Position numbers and translations under genes: made by a program
Source of the DNA: Chitinimonas_A lacunae
GTDB taxonomy: Bacteria; Pseudomonadota; Gammaproteobacteria; Burkholderiales; Chitinimonadaceae
Assembly (NCBI RefSeq): GCF_042650885.1
Contig: NZ_JBHSBU010000001.1
Span: 2,170,001-2,234,000 of the forward strand
Direction: 5' to 3'
Length of the DNA stretch: 64,000 nt
Notes under the pieces: model-generated
What the model was told of the DNA's origin: nothing
The model's database searches: none
What the model saw: only the letters and a program-made list of their open reading frames with translations
Shown: piece after piece, positions 1 to 8,736 of the stretch
Numbering within the stretch: position 1 is the first letter of the stretch
Layout: each line of letters begins with the position of its first letter

Positions 1-1941
1 TCAGGTTTCGCTAGCTATGCTGTCGAGGAAGCTCTTGAGCCGCTCGGAGCGGGTCGGATGACGCAGCTTGCGCAGCGCCTTCGCTTCGATCTGACGGATA
101 CGCTCACGGGTAACGTCGAACTGCTTGCCGACCTCTTCGAGGGTGTGGTCGGTATTCATTTCGATGCCGAAACGCATACGCAGCACCTTGGCCTCACGCG
201 GGGTCAGGGTATCGAGCACCTCGCGGGTGGCGTCGCGCAGACTGGCGTAAACCGCTGCATCGACCGGCGCCATATTGTTCTGGTCTTCGATAAAGTCGCC
301 CAGATGCGAATCGTCGTCGTCGCCGATCGGGGTTTCCATCGAGATCGGCTCTTTGGCGATCTTGAGGATCTTGCGGATCTTTTCCTCGGGCATCTCCATC
401 CGATCGGCAAGCGTGGCCGGATCGGGTTCCAGACCGCTTTCCTGCAAGATCTGGCGCGAGATACGGTTCATCTTGTTGATGGTCTCGATCATATGCACCG
501 GGATACGGATGGTGCGTGCCTGGTCGGCGATCGAGCGGGTGATGGCCTGACGGATCCACCAGGTGGCATAGGTCGAGAATTTGTAGCCACGGCGGTATTC
601 GAACTTATCGACCGCCTTCATCAGACCGATATTGCCTTCCTGGATCAGATCGAGGAATTGCAAGCCACGGTTGGTGTACTTCTTGGCGATCGAGATCACC
701 AGCCGCAGGTTGGCTTCGATCATCTCGCGCTTGGCACGACGGGCCTTGGCCTCCCCGGTGGACATCTGGCGGTTGATCTCCTTGAGATCCTTGATCGGGA
801 TCATCGCCTTCTGTTGCAGCTCGGCCAGCTTGGCCTGCTTTTCCATCACCGCGTGCTGATAGCGCTCGAGTGCCGTGGAGTAGTTCTTGGCAAGACCGAT
901 CTCATCCTTGACCCATTCGAGGTTGTCCTCGTTGCCGGGAAAGGTCTTGATGAAGTGCTCGCGCGGCATCCGCACCTTCTGTACGCAGATGTCCATGATC
1001 TCGCGCTCGAAGCCACGGATCTCGTCCACCATATTGCGCACGTTGTCGCACAGCGACTCGACCTGACGGGCCGAGAAGCGGATCTTGAGGAATTCGGCCG
1101 AGACCTGGTTTTGCAGCTCGATATACTGCTGGCTCTGGGTGCCGTGCTTTTCCAGCGCCTTGAGCATGGCCTCGTACAGCTCGCGCACCACAGCAAAGTG
1201 TTCGCGGGCCTTGTTCTTGAGTTCTTCGAGGTTGGCGTTGGAGACGTCGGCACCTTCGCCGTCTTCGTCTTCGCCTTCCTCGCCGCCTTCGAGGGTGACT
1301 TCCTCCTCGCTGTCGGCGTCGGGCAGTTCGGCTGGTTCGGCTTCTTCGACGGCGTTGGGGTCGATGAAATCGTCGACCACTTCGTCGATACGGATCTCAT
1401 CGGCCAGGGCGCGGTCGACCAGGGTCAGAATTTCGCCGATGGTGGTGGGACAGGCCGAAATGGCCTGGATCATGTGCTTGAGGCCTTCTTCGATCCGCTT
1501 GGCGATTTCGATTTCGCCTTCGCGGGTCAGCAGCTCCACCGTACCCATTTCACGCATATACATGCGGACCGGGTCAGTGGTGCGGCCGAATTCGGAATCG
1601 ACCGTGGACAGCGCGGCTTCAGCTTCTTCGACGGCGTCGTCGTCAGCGACCGACGGGGTGGCGTCGGACATCAGCAACGTATCGGCGTCGGGCGCCTCAT
1701 CGTAGACCTGAATGCCCATATTGGTGATCATGCTGATGACGCCTTCGATCTGTTCGGCGTCTAGCATGTCTTCGGGCAGATGGTCGTTGATTTCGGCGTA
1801 GGTCAGGTAGCCGCGCTCCTTGCCCAGCACGATCAGGTTCTTAAAGCGCGCCTTGCGGGCTTCGTTGTCGAGGCGTGCTTCGCCGTCACGCGCCCGCGAC
1901 TCTTTGGGTTCGGACTTGTCGAGGTCTTGATCTGCCGCCAT
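1..1941 (-). CDS. rpoD: RNA polymerase primary sigma factor RpoD (sigma-70)
   Basis: The 646-residue protein has the full primary sigma layout. Region 1.1 is at the N-terminus, an acidic non-conserved insert with runs of Glu and Asp lies near residues 190-240, and regions 2.1-2.4 include the segment YKFSTYATWWIRQAITRSIA. Region 4.2 ends in VTRERIRQIEAKALRKLR. It directs core polymerase to housekeeping promoters. The start was set at MAADQDLD because the frame upstream of it lacks sigma features. It is the last gene of the rpsU-yqeY-dnaG-rpoD group, and 224 bp separates it from dnaG, room for its own promoter. The stop codon lies at the window edge. Confidence 0.97.
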   Translation of the reverse strand: MAADQDLDKSEPKESRARDGEARLDNEARKARFKNLIVLGKERGYLTYAEINDHLPEDMLDAEQIEGVISMITNMGIQVYDEAPDADTLLMSDATPSVADDDAVEEAEAALSTVDSEFGRTTDPVRMYMREMGTVELLTREGEIEIAKRIEEGLKHMIQAISACPTTIGEILTLVDRALADEIRIDEVVDDFIDPNAVEEAEPAELPDADSEEEVTLEGGEEGEDEDGEGADVSNANLEELKNKAREHFAVVRELYEAMLKALEKHGTQSQQYIELQNQVSAEFLKIRFSARQVESLCDNVRNMVDEIRGFEREIMDICVQKVRMPREHFIKTFPGNEDNLEWVKDEIGLAKNYSTALERYQHAVMEKQAKLAELQQKAMIPIKDLKEINRQMSTGEAKARRAKREMIEANLRLVISIAKKYTNRGLQFLDLIQEGNIGLMKAVDKFEYRRGYKFSTYATWWIRQAITRSIADQARTIRIPVHMIETINKMNRISRQILQESGLEPDPATLADRMEMPEEKIRKILKIAKEPISMETPIGDDDDSHLGDFIEDQNNMAPVDAAVYASLRDATREVLDTLTPREAKVLRMRFGIEMNTDHTLEEVGKQFDVTRERIRQIEAKALRKLRHPTRSERLKSFLDSIASET

Positions 1942-2165
1942 GTGCCTTATCTCGGGAGCTGAGATGTGAAACGTTAAACAATACCATGAATTTCTGGAGT
2001 TTGACCAGAAACCGGCGCTGAAATTCCCGCTGCGATGGTCGGAAAGTACCGGCGGGAATCCCTGTCGAAGCAAGCCTTTACGCGCCGGACAGCCTGATAG
2101 CTGCTTGTTCCAGTGTAGGCATAGGCGCCAGGCTTTGCTGATGAAACTTGTGGCAAAAAAGTGCC

Positions 2166-3962
2166 TTAACGTAAACCGGTCAAGCGCAGAAATTCGGCCT
2201 TTTCCGCCTCGCTCATCTGCGAGGGCCGCTTGGTCTGCAACTCGGCCAGACGGGCTGCCGCTTCGGCCTGTTCCAGGCTTTTGAGGAAACGGGTCAGGCC
2301 ATCCCGCCAGGCCTGGCGGATCTCTTCTTCGCTTGAGCGACCATAGTGTTCTTCACCCAAGCGCAGCGCTTCGCTGAGCAGACCGTGGTATTCGCTGTCG
2401 CGTAACGCTTCGAGCATATGGACGCCCAAAGGCGGCACAATCTGCTCCACCACGAAATCGACCACCCGGACAATCGCCTGTAGACGCGGATTGTCGCTAT
2501 CGTGCGGCAAGGCCGACTGCGGTACTTCCAGGGCCAGATGTGGGGCCACCAGCAGCAATTGCAATAGCTCGCGACCAAGATCGGCGGCTGGTTTGACCGA
2601 TGGCTGCGGATCGAGCGACCAGCGCCGCCCGCCGCCACGCTCGCCACCGCTCACCGGGCCGCTGGCCCGGCTGCTCGCGCCGGTCAGGCGGGCCACTTCA
2701 TTGGTTTCCAGCTCGACCAGCTCGGCCAGCCGTTTGCGCACCAGCGTCCCCAGGGCCGGTGCCTGGATCTGCTCGACCAGGGGCTTGGCCAGATGGAGCA
2801 ACTTGGCCCTTCCCTCCTCGCTGGCCAGATCGACCTGGCTCGCCAGTTCGCGGGTCAGGAAAGCGGCCATTCCCAGCCCGGCATCGGCCACCAGCGCTTC
2901 GAACGCCTCGGCGCCATGGGCGCGGATATAGCTGTCCGGATCGTGCTCGGGCGGCAGAAACAGAAAGCTCAGCTTCTTGCCATCGACCACCTGCCCTACG
3001 CTGTTTTCCAGCGCCCGCCAGGCGGCGCGGCGGCCGGCATTGTCGCCGTCAAAGCAGAACACCACTTCATCAGCAAGGCGCAGCAGCTTGCGGACATGGT
3101 CGGGCGTGCAGGCAGTGCCAAGCGTGGCCACCGCATACTCGACCCCCAACTGGGCCAGGGCCACCACATCCATATAGCCCTCGACCACCAGCACCCGTCC
3201 TTTGGTGCGCACCGCCTGGCGCGCCTGCGGCAGGCCGTACAACTCCAGACCCTTGTGGAACAGCGGGGTTTCCGGTGAGTTGAGATATTTGGGATCGCCC
3301 TGATCGATCACCCGGCCACCAAAGCCAATCACATTGTGCTTGCTGTCGAGAATCGGAAAGATGATCCGGTCACGGAAACGGTCATAACGGCGGCCGCTGT
3401 CTTCATGGTCGATCACCAAGCCTACTTCCTTGAGCGCCGGATTGGTCGCGTAGTCGCCGAACACCTGAGCCAGTGGGTGCCAGTTGTCCGGCGCGTAACC
3501 GAGGCCGAAACGAGCGGCGACCTGGCCGGTCAGGCCACGCCGCTTCAGGTAGTCGATGGCACGTGGACTGTCCTTGAGGCATTGGCGGTAGAACTGCAAG
3601 GCGCGGGCATTGAGTTCGACCAGGCTGACATCCTTAGCGGGCCGCCGTACCGGCGTGCCGCCTTCGCCGCGCGGCACCTTCATGCCGACGGATTCGGCCA
3701 GCTTCTCCACCGTATCCTGGAAACCCAACCCTTCATATTCCATGACAAAGCCGATGGCCGAGCCATGCACACCGCAGCCGAAACAGTGATAGAACTGCTT
3801 AGTCGGACTGACGGTAAACGAGGGGGATTTCTCCTTATGGAAGGGGCAGCAGGCCATATAGTTCTGGCCGGCCTTCTTAAGCGGCAGATAGCGCTCCACC
3901 ACCTCGACGATGTCGAGCCGGTTGAGTAGATCCTGGACGAAGTCTTCGGGAATTCTGGCCAT
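2166..3962 (-). CDS. dnaG: DNA primase DnaG
   Basis: The 598-residue protein makes RNA primers at the replication fork. A CHC2 zinc finger lies near residues 38-64 (CPFHKEKSPSF followed by HCFGCG). The TOPRIM core carries VVEGYMDVVAL near residue 262 and DGDNAGRRA near residue 310, which hold the metal-binding acidic residues. The C-terminal part fits the DnaB-interacting helical domain. The ATG before ARIPEDFVQ was chosen because this is the usual primase N-terminus and the frame upstream reads as non-coding. It lies between the YqeY-like gene and rpoD in the classic macromolecular synthesis order. Confidence 0.97.
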   Translation of the reverse strand: MARIPEDFVQDLLNRLDIVEVVERYLPLKKAGQNYMACCPFHKEKSPSFTVSPTKQFYHCFGCGVHGSAIGFVMEYEGLGFQDTVEKLAESVGMKVPRGEGGTPVRRPAKDVSLVELNARALQFYRQCLKDSPRAIDYLKRRGLTGQVAARFGLGYAPDNWHPLAQVFGDYATNPALKEVGLVIDHEDSGRRYDRFRDRIIFPILDSKHNVIGFGGRVIDQGDPKYLNSPETPLFHKGLELYGLPQARQAVRTKGRVLVVEGYMDVVALAQLGVEYAVATLGTACTPDHVRKLLRLADEVVFCFDGDNAGRRAAWRALENSVGQVVDGKKLSFLFLPPEHDPDSYIRAHGAEAFEALVADAGLGMAAFLTRELASQVDLASEEGRAKLLHLAKPLVEQIQAPALGTLVRKRLAELVELETNEVARLTGASSRASGPVSGGERGGGRRWSLDPQPSVKPAADLGRELLQLLLVAPHLALEVPQSALPHDSDNPRLQAIVRVVDFVVEQIVPPLGVHMLEALRDSEYHGLLSEALRLGEEHYGRSSEEEIRQAWRDGLTRFLKSLEQAEAAARLAELQTKRPSQMSEAEKAEFLRLTGLR

Positions 3963-4192
3963 AGTCTCCCCGTCGGCGCGGGAATCTAAACTGTTTCGAC
4001 CCCGCCAACGGGGAACAGAATACGCCATCCCGAGCGTACCGCTTACGCAGCGCGGCGGGGGCGATAAACGCCCGACGGGTAGCCGCCGGGCGGGAAGCAA
4101 TTACAAATAAACAGAATCAGCCATATCTGTGCAAGGCACAGTCAGGCTTTTGACAGAAAATTAAGAAATCTATATCAGATAAGCCGCACAAC

Positions 4193-4633
4193 TCAGGCCA
4201 AACGCGATTTGACCAGCGCCGACACCTTGCCCATATCGGCACGACCGGCCAGCTTGGGCCGGATTTCACCGATGATCTTGCCCATGGCGCTGCTGGCCGT
4301 GCCGTGGAGGGCGATGGCTTCGTCGATGATGGCGGCGATTTCGGCTTCGCTCAGTTGGGCCGGCATATAGACCGACAGCACACCGACCTCGAATTTTTCG
4401 ATATCGGCCAGATCCTGACGATTGGCGTTTTCATATTGGATGATCGAGTCGCGCCGCTTTTTCAGCTCTTTGTCGATGATGCTGTGAATATCGGCGTCGC
4501 TCAGTTCGATGCGCTCGTCCACTTCGCGCTGTTTGATGGCGGCGAGCAGAAGGCGGATGGCGCCGAGGCGGGCGCTGTCCTTCTCGCGCATGGCAGTTTT
4601 CATATCGTCGGTAATACGTTGTTTCAAGCTCAT
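4193..4633 (-). CDS. GatB/YqeY domain protein
   Basis: The 146-residue protein matches the YqeY family: an N-terminal helical part (MSLKQRITDDMKTAMREK) and a C-terminal tail domain like that of the GatB amidotransferase subunit. It is therefore proposed to bind tRNA or to act near amidotransferases, but the exact role is not settled for the family. It sits between rpsU and dnaG, its common place in Betaproteobacteria. About 125 bp with a hairpin separates it from rpsU. The start at MSLKQR matches the family, and no key part is missing. Confidence 0.9.
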   Translation of the reverse strand: MSLKQRITDDMKTAMREKDSARLGAIRLLLAAIKQREVDERIELSDADIHSIIDKELKKRRDSIIQYENANRQDLADIEKFEVGVLSVYMPAQLSEAEIAAIIDEAIALHGTASSAMGKIIGEIRPKLAGRADMGKVSALVKSRLA

Positions 4634-4694
4634 GGTGTGACTTTCATTGTTATCAACAGAATGCCGCCTGATGGCGGTCTTGCTCCCCCGGACC

Positions 4695-4728
4695 AAAAGC
4701 ACAAAGCCGCCAGATTACTCTGAGCGGC
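4695..4728 (-). terminator. Attenuator-like hairpin after rpsU
   Basis: On the minus strand, downstream of rpsU, a stem of about 8 bp (gccgctcag pairing with ctggcggc, one bulge) is followed by a loose T-rich stretch. Its place between rpsU and the next genes recalls the internal terminator known after rpsU in the E. coli operon. Partial termination here would let ribosomal protein S21 be made in excess over primase and sigma. This function is inferred. Confidence 0.5.
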
Positions 4729-4758
4729 CTCGTGTTGCGTAAGTACGCGGAACAGCGC

Positions 4759-4971
4759 TTAGTACAGCTTCGGCGGCAGTTGTTGGCTGCGCAGACGCTT
4801 GTAGTGACGCTTCACGGCCGCAGCCAGCTTGCGCTTGCGCTCGGTGGTCGGCTTTTCGTAGAACTCACGGGCGCGGAGTTCAGTCAGCAGGCCGGTTTTT
4901 TCCACCGCACGCTTGAAGCGGCGCAGAGCGACTTCAAACGGCTCGTTTTCCTTGACGCGTACGCTAGGCAT
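4759..4971 (-). CDS. rpsU: 30S ribosomal protein bS21
   Basis: The 70-residue basic protein begins MPSVRVKENEPFEVALRRFK and ends in an Arg/Lys-rich tail, as in bS21, which helps the small subunit start translation on mRNAs. The length is normal. It is first in the rpsU-yqeY-dnaG-rpoD group. The 161 bp before it, up to rsgA, is AT-richer than the genes and probably holds the main promoter. Confidence 0.97.
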   Translation of the reverse strand: MPSVRVKENEPFEVALRRFKRAVEKTGLLTELRAREFYEKPTTERKRKLAAAVKRHYKRLRSQQLPPKLY

Positions 4972-5132
4972 GAAGATCAGTCCTACTTTCTGTAAAAGAA
5001 GAAAATTAAAGGGAGTAGAAGCGAGATTGTAGCAGCGCAGTCCAGCGAATAAAAGCCTGTTTAAGCAAACGAATCAGGGTTTCGCCTTCGCTGTCGGCGC
5101 TGCAACACAGCCGTGCAGCCTGAACGCCACGC

Positions 5133-5999
5133 TCAGGCAGAGGCCTCGCCATGGAGCTTGCGCAGCAGTTGCAGCCGCTGCGCCAGGATTTCGCCCCGCC
5201 CCAGCGCCTCGCTCAAGGCACAGCCCGGTTCGCGATCATGGCGGCAGTTGGCAAAGCGGCAGTCGCCGATAAACGGTCGAAATTCGGGGAACAATTCGGT
5301 CAATCGCTGCGGATCGAGATGACGCAGACCGAATTCCTGCAAACCTGGCGAATCGATCAGCTCCCCACCTCCGGCCAGCCGGTACAGCGTGGCATGGGTG
5401 GTGGTATGGCGGCCTGAATCGAGCGCCTCGGAAATCTCGCCGGTCCGCGCACTGGCTTCTGGCACCAGGGCATTGACCAGGGTCGATTTGCCCATTCCCG
5501 ATTGGCCGACGAAGACCGTCAACTCACCCACCAGATAAGGCTTGAGTGGCTCGATGCTCTGCTTGGCCGACAGTTCGACCATCGGGTAGCCCAGCGCCCG
5601 ATAAGGTGCCAACTGGGCGCGTGCCGCTTCGGTCTCGGGCAGATCGGCCTTGTTGAGCACGATCAGTGCCTTGATGCCGGCATCCTCGGCCGCCACCAGG
5701 CAGCGGCTCAGCAATTCCTCGTAGAAACTCGGCACGGCTGCCAGCACCACGGCGATCTGGCTGACATTGGCGGCGATCAGCTTCTCGCGGAAGGCGTCGG
5801 AGCGGTACAGCAGGCTGGCACGCGGCCTGACGGCTTCGATCACCGCCTGTTCTGCATTGATGACCCCCACCTCGACCCGGTCACCTACGGCGAAATCGGT
5901 CTTTTTGCGACGGGCGCTGGCGATCCAGCGCCGTCCGTCTTCATGCTCGACGATAAACGCCTTGCCATGGCTTTGGACGATACGGGCCTCGAGCTTCAC
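5133..5999 (-). CDS. rsgA: Ribosome small subunit-dependent GTPase RsgA
   Basis: The 288-residue protein is a circularly permuted GTPase that assists late 30S maturation. An N-terminal OB-like domain is followed by G4 (NKADLP near 120), then G1 (GQSGMGKST near 165), and a C-terminal zinc knuckle (CRFANCRHDREPGC). The G4-G1 order and the knuckle define the family. It starts with GTG, which overlaps the phhB stop as GTGA, so translation is probably coupled. It is the third gene of the M48 peptidase-phhB-rsgA run. Confidence 0.95.
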   Translation of the reverse strand: MKLEARIVQSHGKAFIVEHEDGRRWIASARRKKTDFAVGDRVEVGVINAEQAVIEAVRPRASLLYRSDAFREKLIAANVSQIAVVLAAVPSFYEELLSRCLVAAEDAGIKALIVLNKADLPETEAARAQLAPYRALGYPMVELSAKQSIEPLKPYLVGELTVFVGQSGMGKSTLVNALVPEASARTGEISEALDSGRHTTTHATLYRLAGGGELIDSPGLQEFGLRHLDPQRLTELFPEFRPFIGDCRFANCRHDREPGCALSEALGRGEILAQRLQLLRKLHGEASA

Positions 6000-6304
6000 A
6001 GTGCGTCGAGCCGGGCTGCGCAGATAAAGTCGTTGCGGCTCAGGCCATCGACCGAATGGGTGTCGTAGGCCACCCGGACCCGGTCGTAAGTCACCAGCAG
6101 CTCGGGATGATGGTCTTCGCGGTGCGAGACAAAGGCCGAGGCATTCACAAAGGCCAGCGTCTGGTAGTAGTCCTTGAAGCGGAAGGTCTTGACCAGCTTG
6201 CCCGACTCGATGCTCCAGCCGGACAGTTGGGCCAGCAGCGCCTCAGCCTCCGTATCGGTCAGCTTGGGTACGGTGGCCTCGCAATGTTCTTGGGCGAGCG
6301 ACAT
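5996..6304 (-). CDS. phhB: 4a-hydroxytetrahydrobiopterin dehydratase (pterin-4a-carbinolamine dehydratase)
   Basis: The 102-residue protein contains the family signature HREDHHPELL and the sequence KTFRFKDYYQTLAFVN before it. The enzyme dehydrates the pterin carbinolamine formed by aromatic amino acid hydroxylases and so recycles the cofactor. No hydroxylase gene lies nearby, so its partner is elsewhere or the protein has a more general pterin role. It overlaps rsgA by 4 bp and follows the M48 peptidase gene by 21 bp. Confidence 0.92.
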   Translation of the reverse strand: MSLAQEHCEATVPKLTDTEAEALLAQLSGWSIESGKLVKTFRFKDYYQTLAFVNASAFVSHREDHHPELLVTYDRVRVAYDTHSVDGLSRNDFICAARLDAL

Positions 6305-6325
6305 GGGATTCTCCTGGCGATAGGG

Positions 6326-7570
6326 TCAGGCCCGCTTCATGGCAGCAATGCGCAGGAAAGCAGGCGGATGGGAATCGTAGAACAGTGAATGGAGCGGGTC
6401 GGGCGTCAGCGTCACGGCATTGTCGCGGTACATCTGCACCAGCCCCTCGATCAGCGGTTCGCGGCCAGTCTGGGCCACGGCGTAGCGGTCGGCCTCGTAT
6501 TCATGCCGGCGCGAGCCGTAGCTGGCGATCCAGCCAAACGGGAAGATAAAGACCGGGATGGCAGTAAAGAACAGCACCAGCGCAGCGGCATCGGACGGGG
6601 TGGAAATCCCCAGACCTTCAAAGAACCAGGACTGGCCCTTGAGCCAGCCAAGCAGCCCCATGAACAGCAGGCCGATACCGAACAGCACCACCAGTCGCTT
6701 GATCAGGTGGCGATGGACAAAATGGCCCACTTCGTGCGCCAGCACGGCTTCGATCTGGTCGTGGTTGAGCTTGTCGATCAGGGTGTCGTAGAACACGATC
6801 CGCTTGGTGCGGCCAAAGCCGACAAAGAAGGCATTGCCGTGGCTCGAGCGCCTGCTGCCGTCCATCACAAAAACGCCCGAGGCCTTGAAGCCGCCGCGCT
6901 CGGCCAGCGCCTCGACCCGGCGCTTGAGGGCCTGATCTTCCAGCGGAGTGAAGCGATTGAACCAGGGCAGGATCACCGTCGGGTAGATCGCCATCGTCAC
7001 CAGCCCGACCACCACCCAGGCGGCCCAGGCATACAGCCACCACAGCGAGCCGGCATGGCCGAGGAACCACAGCACCAGCGCCGTCAGCGGCAGCAGCAAC
7101 AGTGCCTGGATCACGGCGTGCTTGAGCATATCGACCACAAACAGACCTGGGGTGGTCTTGTTGAAACCGAAGCGCTCCTCAATCACGAAGGTGGCCCACA
7201 GCGTAAACGGCAGATTGACCAGCGCCATCGCGACCGACAGCAGGGCAATCATCAATACGCCGCCGGCGATGCCGCCGCCCACCCACTGCCGCGCCAGCGA
7301 ATCGAACCAGGCGATCAGGCCGCCGTAGGTCAGCGCCAGGACCCACAGCGCCTCCCATACCACAGCGATACAGGCGAGATTGATCTGGCTGACCGTATAG
7401 TCGGCGGCCTTGCGGTGATCGTCGGGCGTGATCACCGCGGCGAATTCGGCAGGTACCCGCTCGCGATGGGCCAGCACATGGCGGCGATGGCGCCACTTGA
7501 GCCATAGCTGGAGCGAGACGCTAAGCACCAGCGCCGTCAGGAAAATCAGGGTGAAGGTATCTGCGGACAT
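6326..7570 (-). CDS. M48 family integral membrane metallopeptidase (Ste24-like)
   Basis: The 414-residue protein has an N-terminal block of several hydrophobic segments, as in CAAX-type Ste24 proteases, followed by the zinc motif HEVGHFVHRH. The third ligand region is EYEADRYA near residue 355. The fold and motifs support a membrane-embedded zinc endopeptidase, but no substrate is indicated; bacterial members are thought to act in envelope protein quality control. The start at MSADTFTL lies just before the first hydrophobic segment. It diverges from orn across a 70-bp spacer. Confidence 0.9.
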   Translation of the reverse strand: MSADTFTLIFLTALVLSVSLQLWLKWRHRRHVLAHRERVPAEFAAVITPDDHRKAADYTVSQINLACIAVVWEALWVLALTYGGLIAWFDSLARQWVGGGIAGGVLMIALLSVAMALVNLPFTLWATFVIEERFGFNKTTPGLFVVDMLKHAVIQALLLLPLTALVLWFLGHAGSLWWLYAWAAWVVVGLVTMAIYPTVILPWFNRFTPLEDQALKRRVEALAERGGFKASGVFVMDGSRRSSHGNAFFVGFGRTKRIVFYDTLIDKLNHDQIEAVLAHEVGHFVHRHLIKRLVVLFGIGLLFMGLLGWLKGQSWFFEGLGISTPSDAAALVLFFTAIPVFIFPFGWIASYGSRRHEYEADRYAVAQTGREPLIEGLVQMYRDNAVTLTPDPLHSLFYDSHPPAFLRIAAMKRA

Positions 7571-7632
7571 GGCAGGATCAGGCCGGGCGCTTGCTTCCCG
7601 GTTGTGAGAAAATTGCGCCATTTTCAAGGAAT

Positions 7633-7640
7633 CCCCCCCC
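7633..7640 (+). repeat. Poly-C tract of eight between the orn ribosome binding site and start codon
   Basis: Eight consecutive C residues sit directly before the orn ATG and two bases after the AAGGA ribosome binding site. The spacing from AAGGA to ATG is 10 bases. Slippage in such a tract would change that spacing. The tract is seen directly; any effect on expression is inferred. Confidence 0.6.
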
Positions 7641-8186
7641 ATGGCACAAGACCAAAACCGCCTTATCTGGCTCGATATGGAAATGACCGGCCTACGACCG
7701 GAGCAGGACCGCATCATCGAACTGGCCGTGGTCATCACCGACAACGATCTCAATACCGTGGCCGAAGGTCCGGTGCTGGTGGTCCACCAGCCCGATTCGG
7801 TACTCGATAATATGGACGCCTGGAATACCGCCACTCACGGCCGCACCGGCCTGACCGGCCGGGTGCGCGCCTCCACCCTCGACGAGGCAGCCGCCGAGCA
7901 GCAGATGCTCGATTTCCTGGCCCAGTATGTGCCCAAGGGCGTCAGCCCGATGTGCGGCAACACCATTCACCAGGACCGCCGTTTCATGGCGCGCTGGATG
8001 CCGACGCTTGAAGAATGGTTCCACTACCGCAATCTGGACGTCTCGACCCTCAAGGAACTCGCCAAGCGCTGGAAACCCGAGGTGGCACGCGGCCTGGTCA
8101 AGCAGGGCCGTCATGAGGCGCTGGCCGATATCTACGAATCGATCAACGAACTCAAGTATTACCGCGAACATTTTCTCAAGCCCTGA
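7641..8186 (+). CDS. orn: Oligoribonuclease (3'-5' exoribonuclease)
   Basis: The 181-residue DEDD-type exonuclease degrades two- to five-nucleotide RNAs, including pGpG from cyclic-di-GMP breakdown. The first acidic motif is LDMEMTGL near residue 12, and the later motifs include CGNTIHQDRRF and the terminal part KQGRHEALADI with the catalytic His and Asp. Length and motifs are standard. Its presence fits the EAL and YcgR proteins elsewhere in the window. It starts right after an 8-C tract. Confidence 0.97.
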   Translation: MAQDQNRLIWLDMEMTGLRPEQDRIIELAVVITDNDLNTVAEGPVLVVHQPDSVLDNMDAWNTATHGRTGLTGRVRASTLDEAAAEQQMLDFLAQYVPKGVSPMCGNTIHQDRRFMARWMPTLEEWFHYRNLDVSTLKELAKRWKPEVARGLVKQGRHEALADIYESINELKYYREHFLKP

Positions 8187-8205
8187 CCAGGACCCCGTCA
8201 TTGCC

Positions 8206-8712
8206 ATGACCGAGCCATCGTTCTCCACCTATCCGCTGGCCGAGCGCCTGGGTCTGGCCCTGGCTGCACGCGGCTGGCGGGTCAGCGCGGCCGAGTCCTG
8301 CACCGGCGGCGGCATCGCGGCGGCCATTACCGATATTCCCGGCTCCTCGGCCTGGTTTGACGCCGGTTTCGTCACCTATGCCAATTCGGCCAAGACGGCG
8401 CTGCTTGGCGTCGATGCCGCGACCCTGGCCATGCATGGCGCCGTCAGCGAAGCCACGGCACGCGAGATGGCCATGGGCGCCCGTCGGGTGGCGGCAGCCG
8501 ATCTGGCGGTGGCGGTATCGGGCATCGCCGGCCCCGCTGGCGGCACGCCGGAAAAACCGGTGGGTACGGTCTGTTTTGCCTGGGCCGGTCCTGGCTTTGT
8601 CGACAGCGAGCAATGCTGCTTCGAGGGCGACCGTGCCGCCGTGCGGCAGCAGACGGTGCGCCATGCGCTCGAAGGTCTGCTGGCCAGGCTGGAGCGCGAT
8701 GCCGCGCACTGA
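8206..8712 (+). CDS. pncC: Nicotinamide-nucleotide amidohydrolase (CinA C-terminal domain family)
   Basis: The 168-residue protein is the stand-alone CinA C-terminal domain. It carries AAESCTGGGIAAAITDIPGS near the N-terminus and AVSGIAGPAGGTPEKPVGTV, both family signatures. PncC converts NMN to nicotinic acid mononucleotide in pyridine nucleotide recycling. It follows orn by 19 bp and probably shares its transcript. The ATG before TEPSFS gives the normal family length. Confidence 0.93.
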   Translation: MTEPSFSTYPLAERLGLALAARGWRVSAAESCTGGGIAAAITDIPGSSAWFDAGFVTYANSAKTALLGVDAATLAMHGAVSEATAREMAMGARRVAAADLAVAVSGIAGPAGGTPEKPVGTVCFAWAGPGFVDSEQCCFEGDRAAVRQQTVRHALEGLLARLERDAAH

Positions 8713-8736
8713 ACCCCTCTTCTTGGATTTTTCCCG

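Noticed and set aside
58..1764. Long open frame antisense to rpoD
   Set aside because: It lies wholly opposite a well-supported sigma factor gene and reads as low-complexity Leu/Asp/Gly sequence without motifs, the usual mirror frame in GC-rich DNA.
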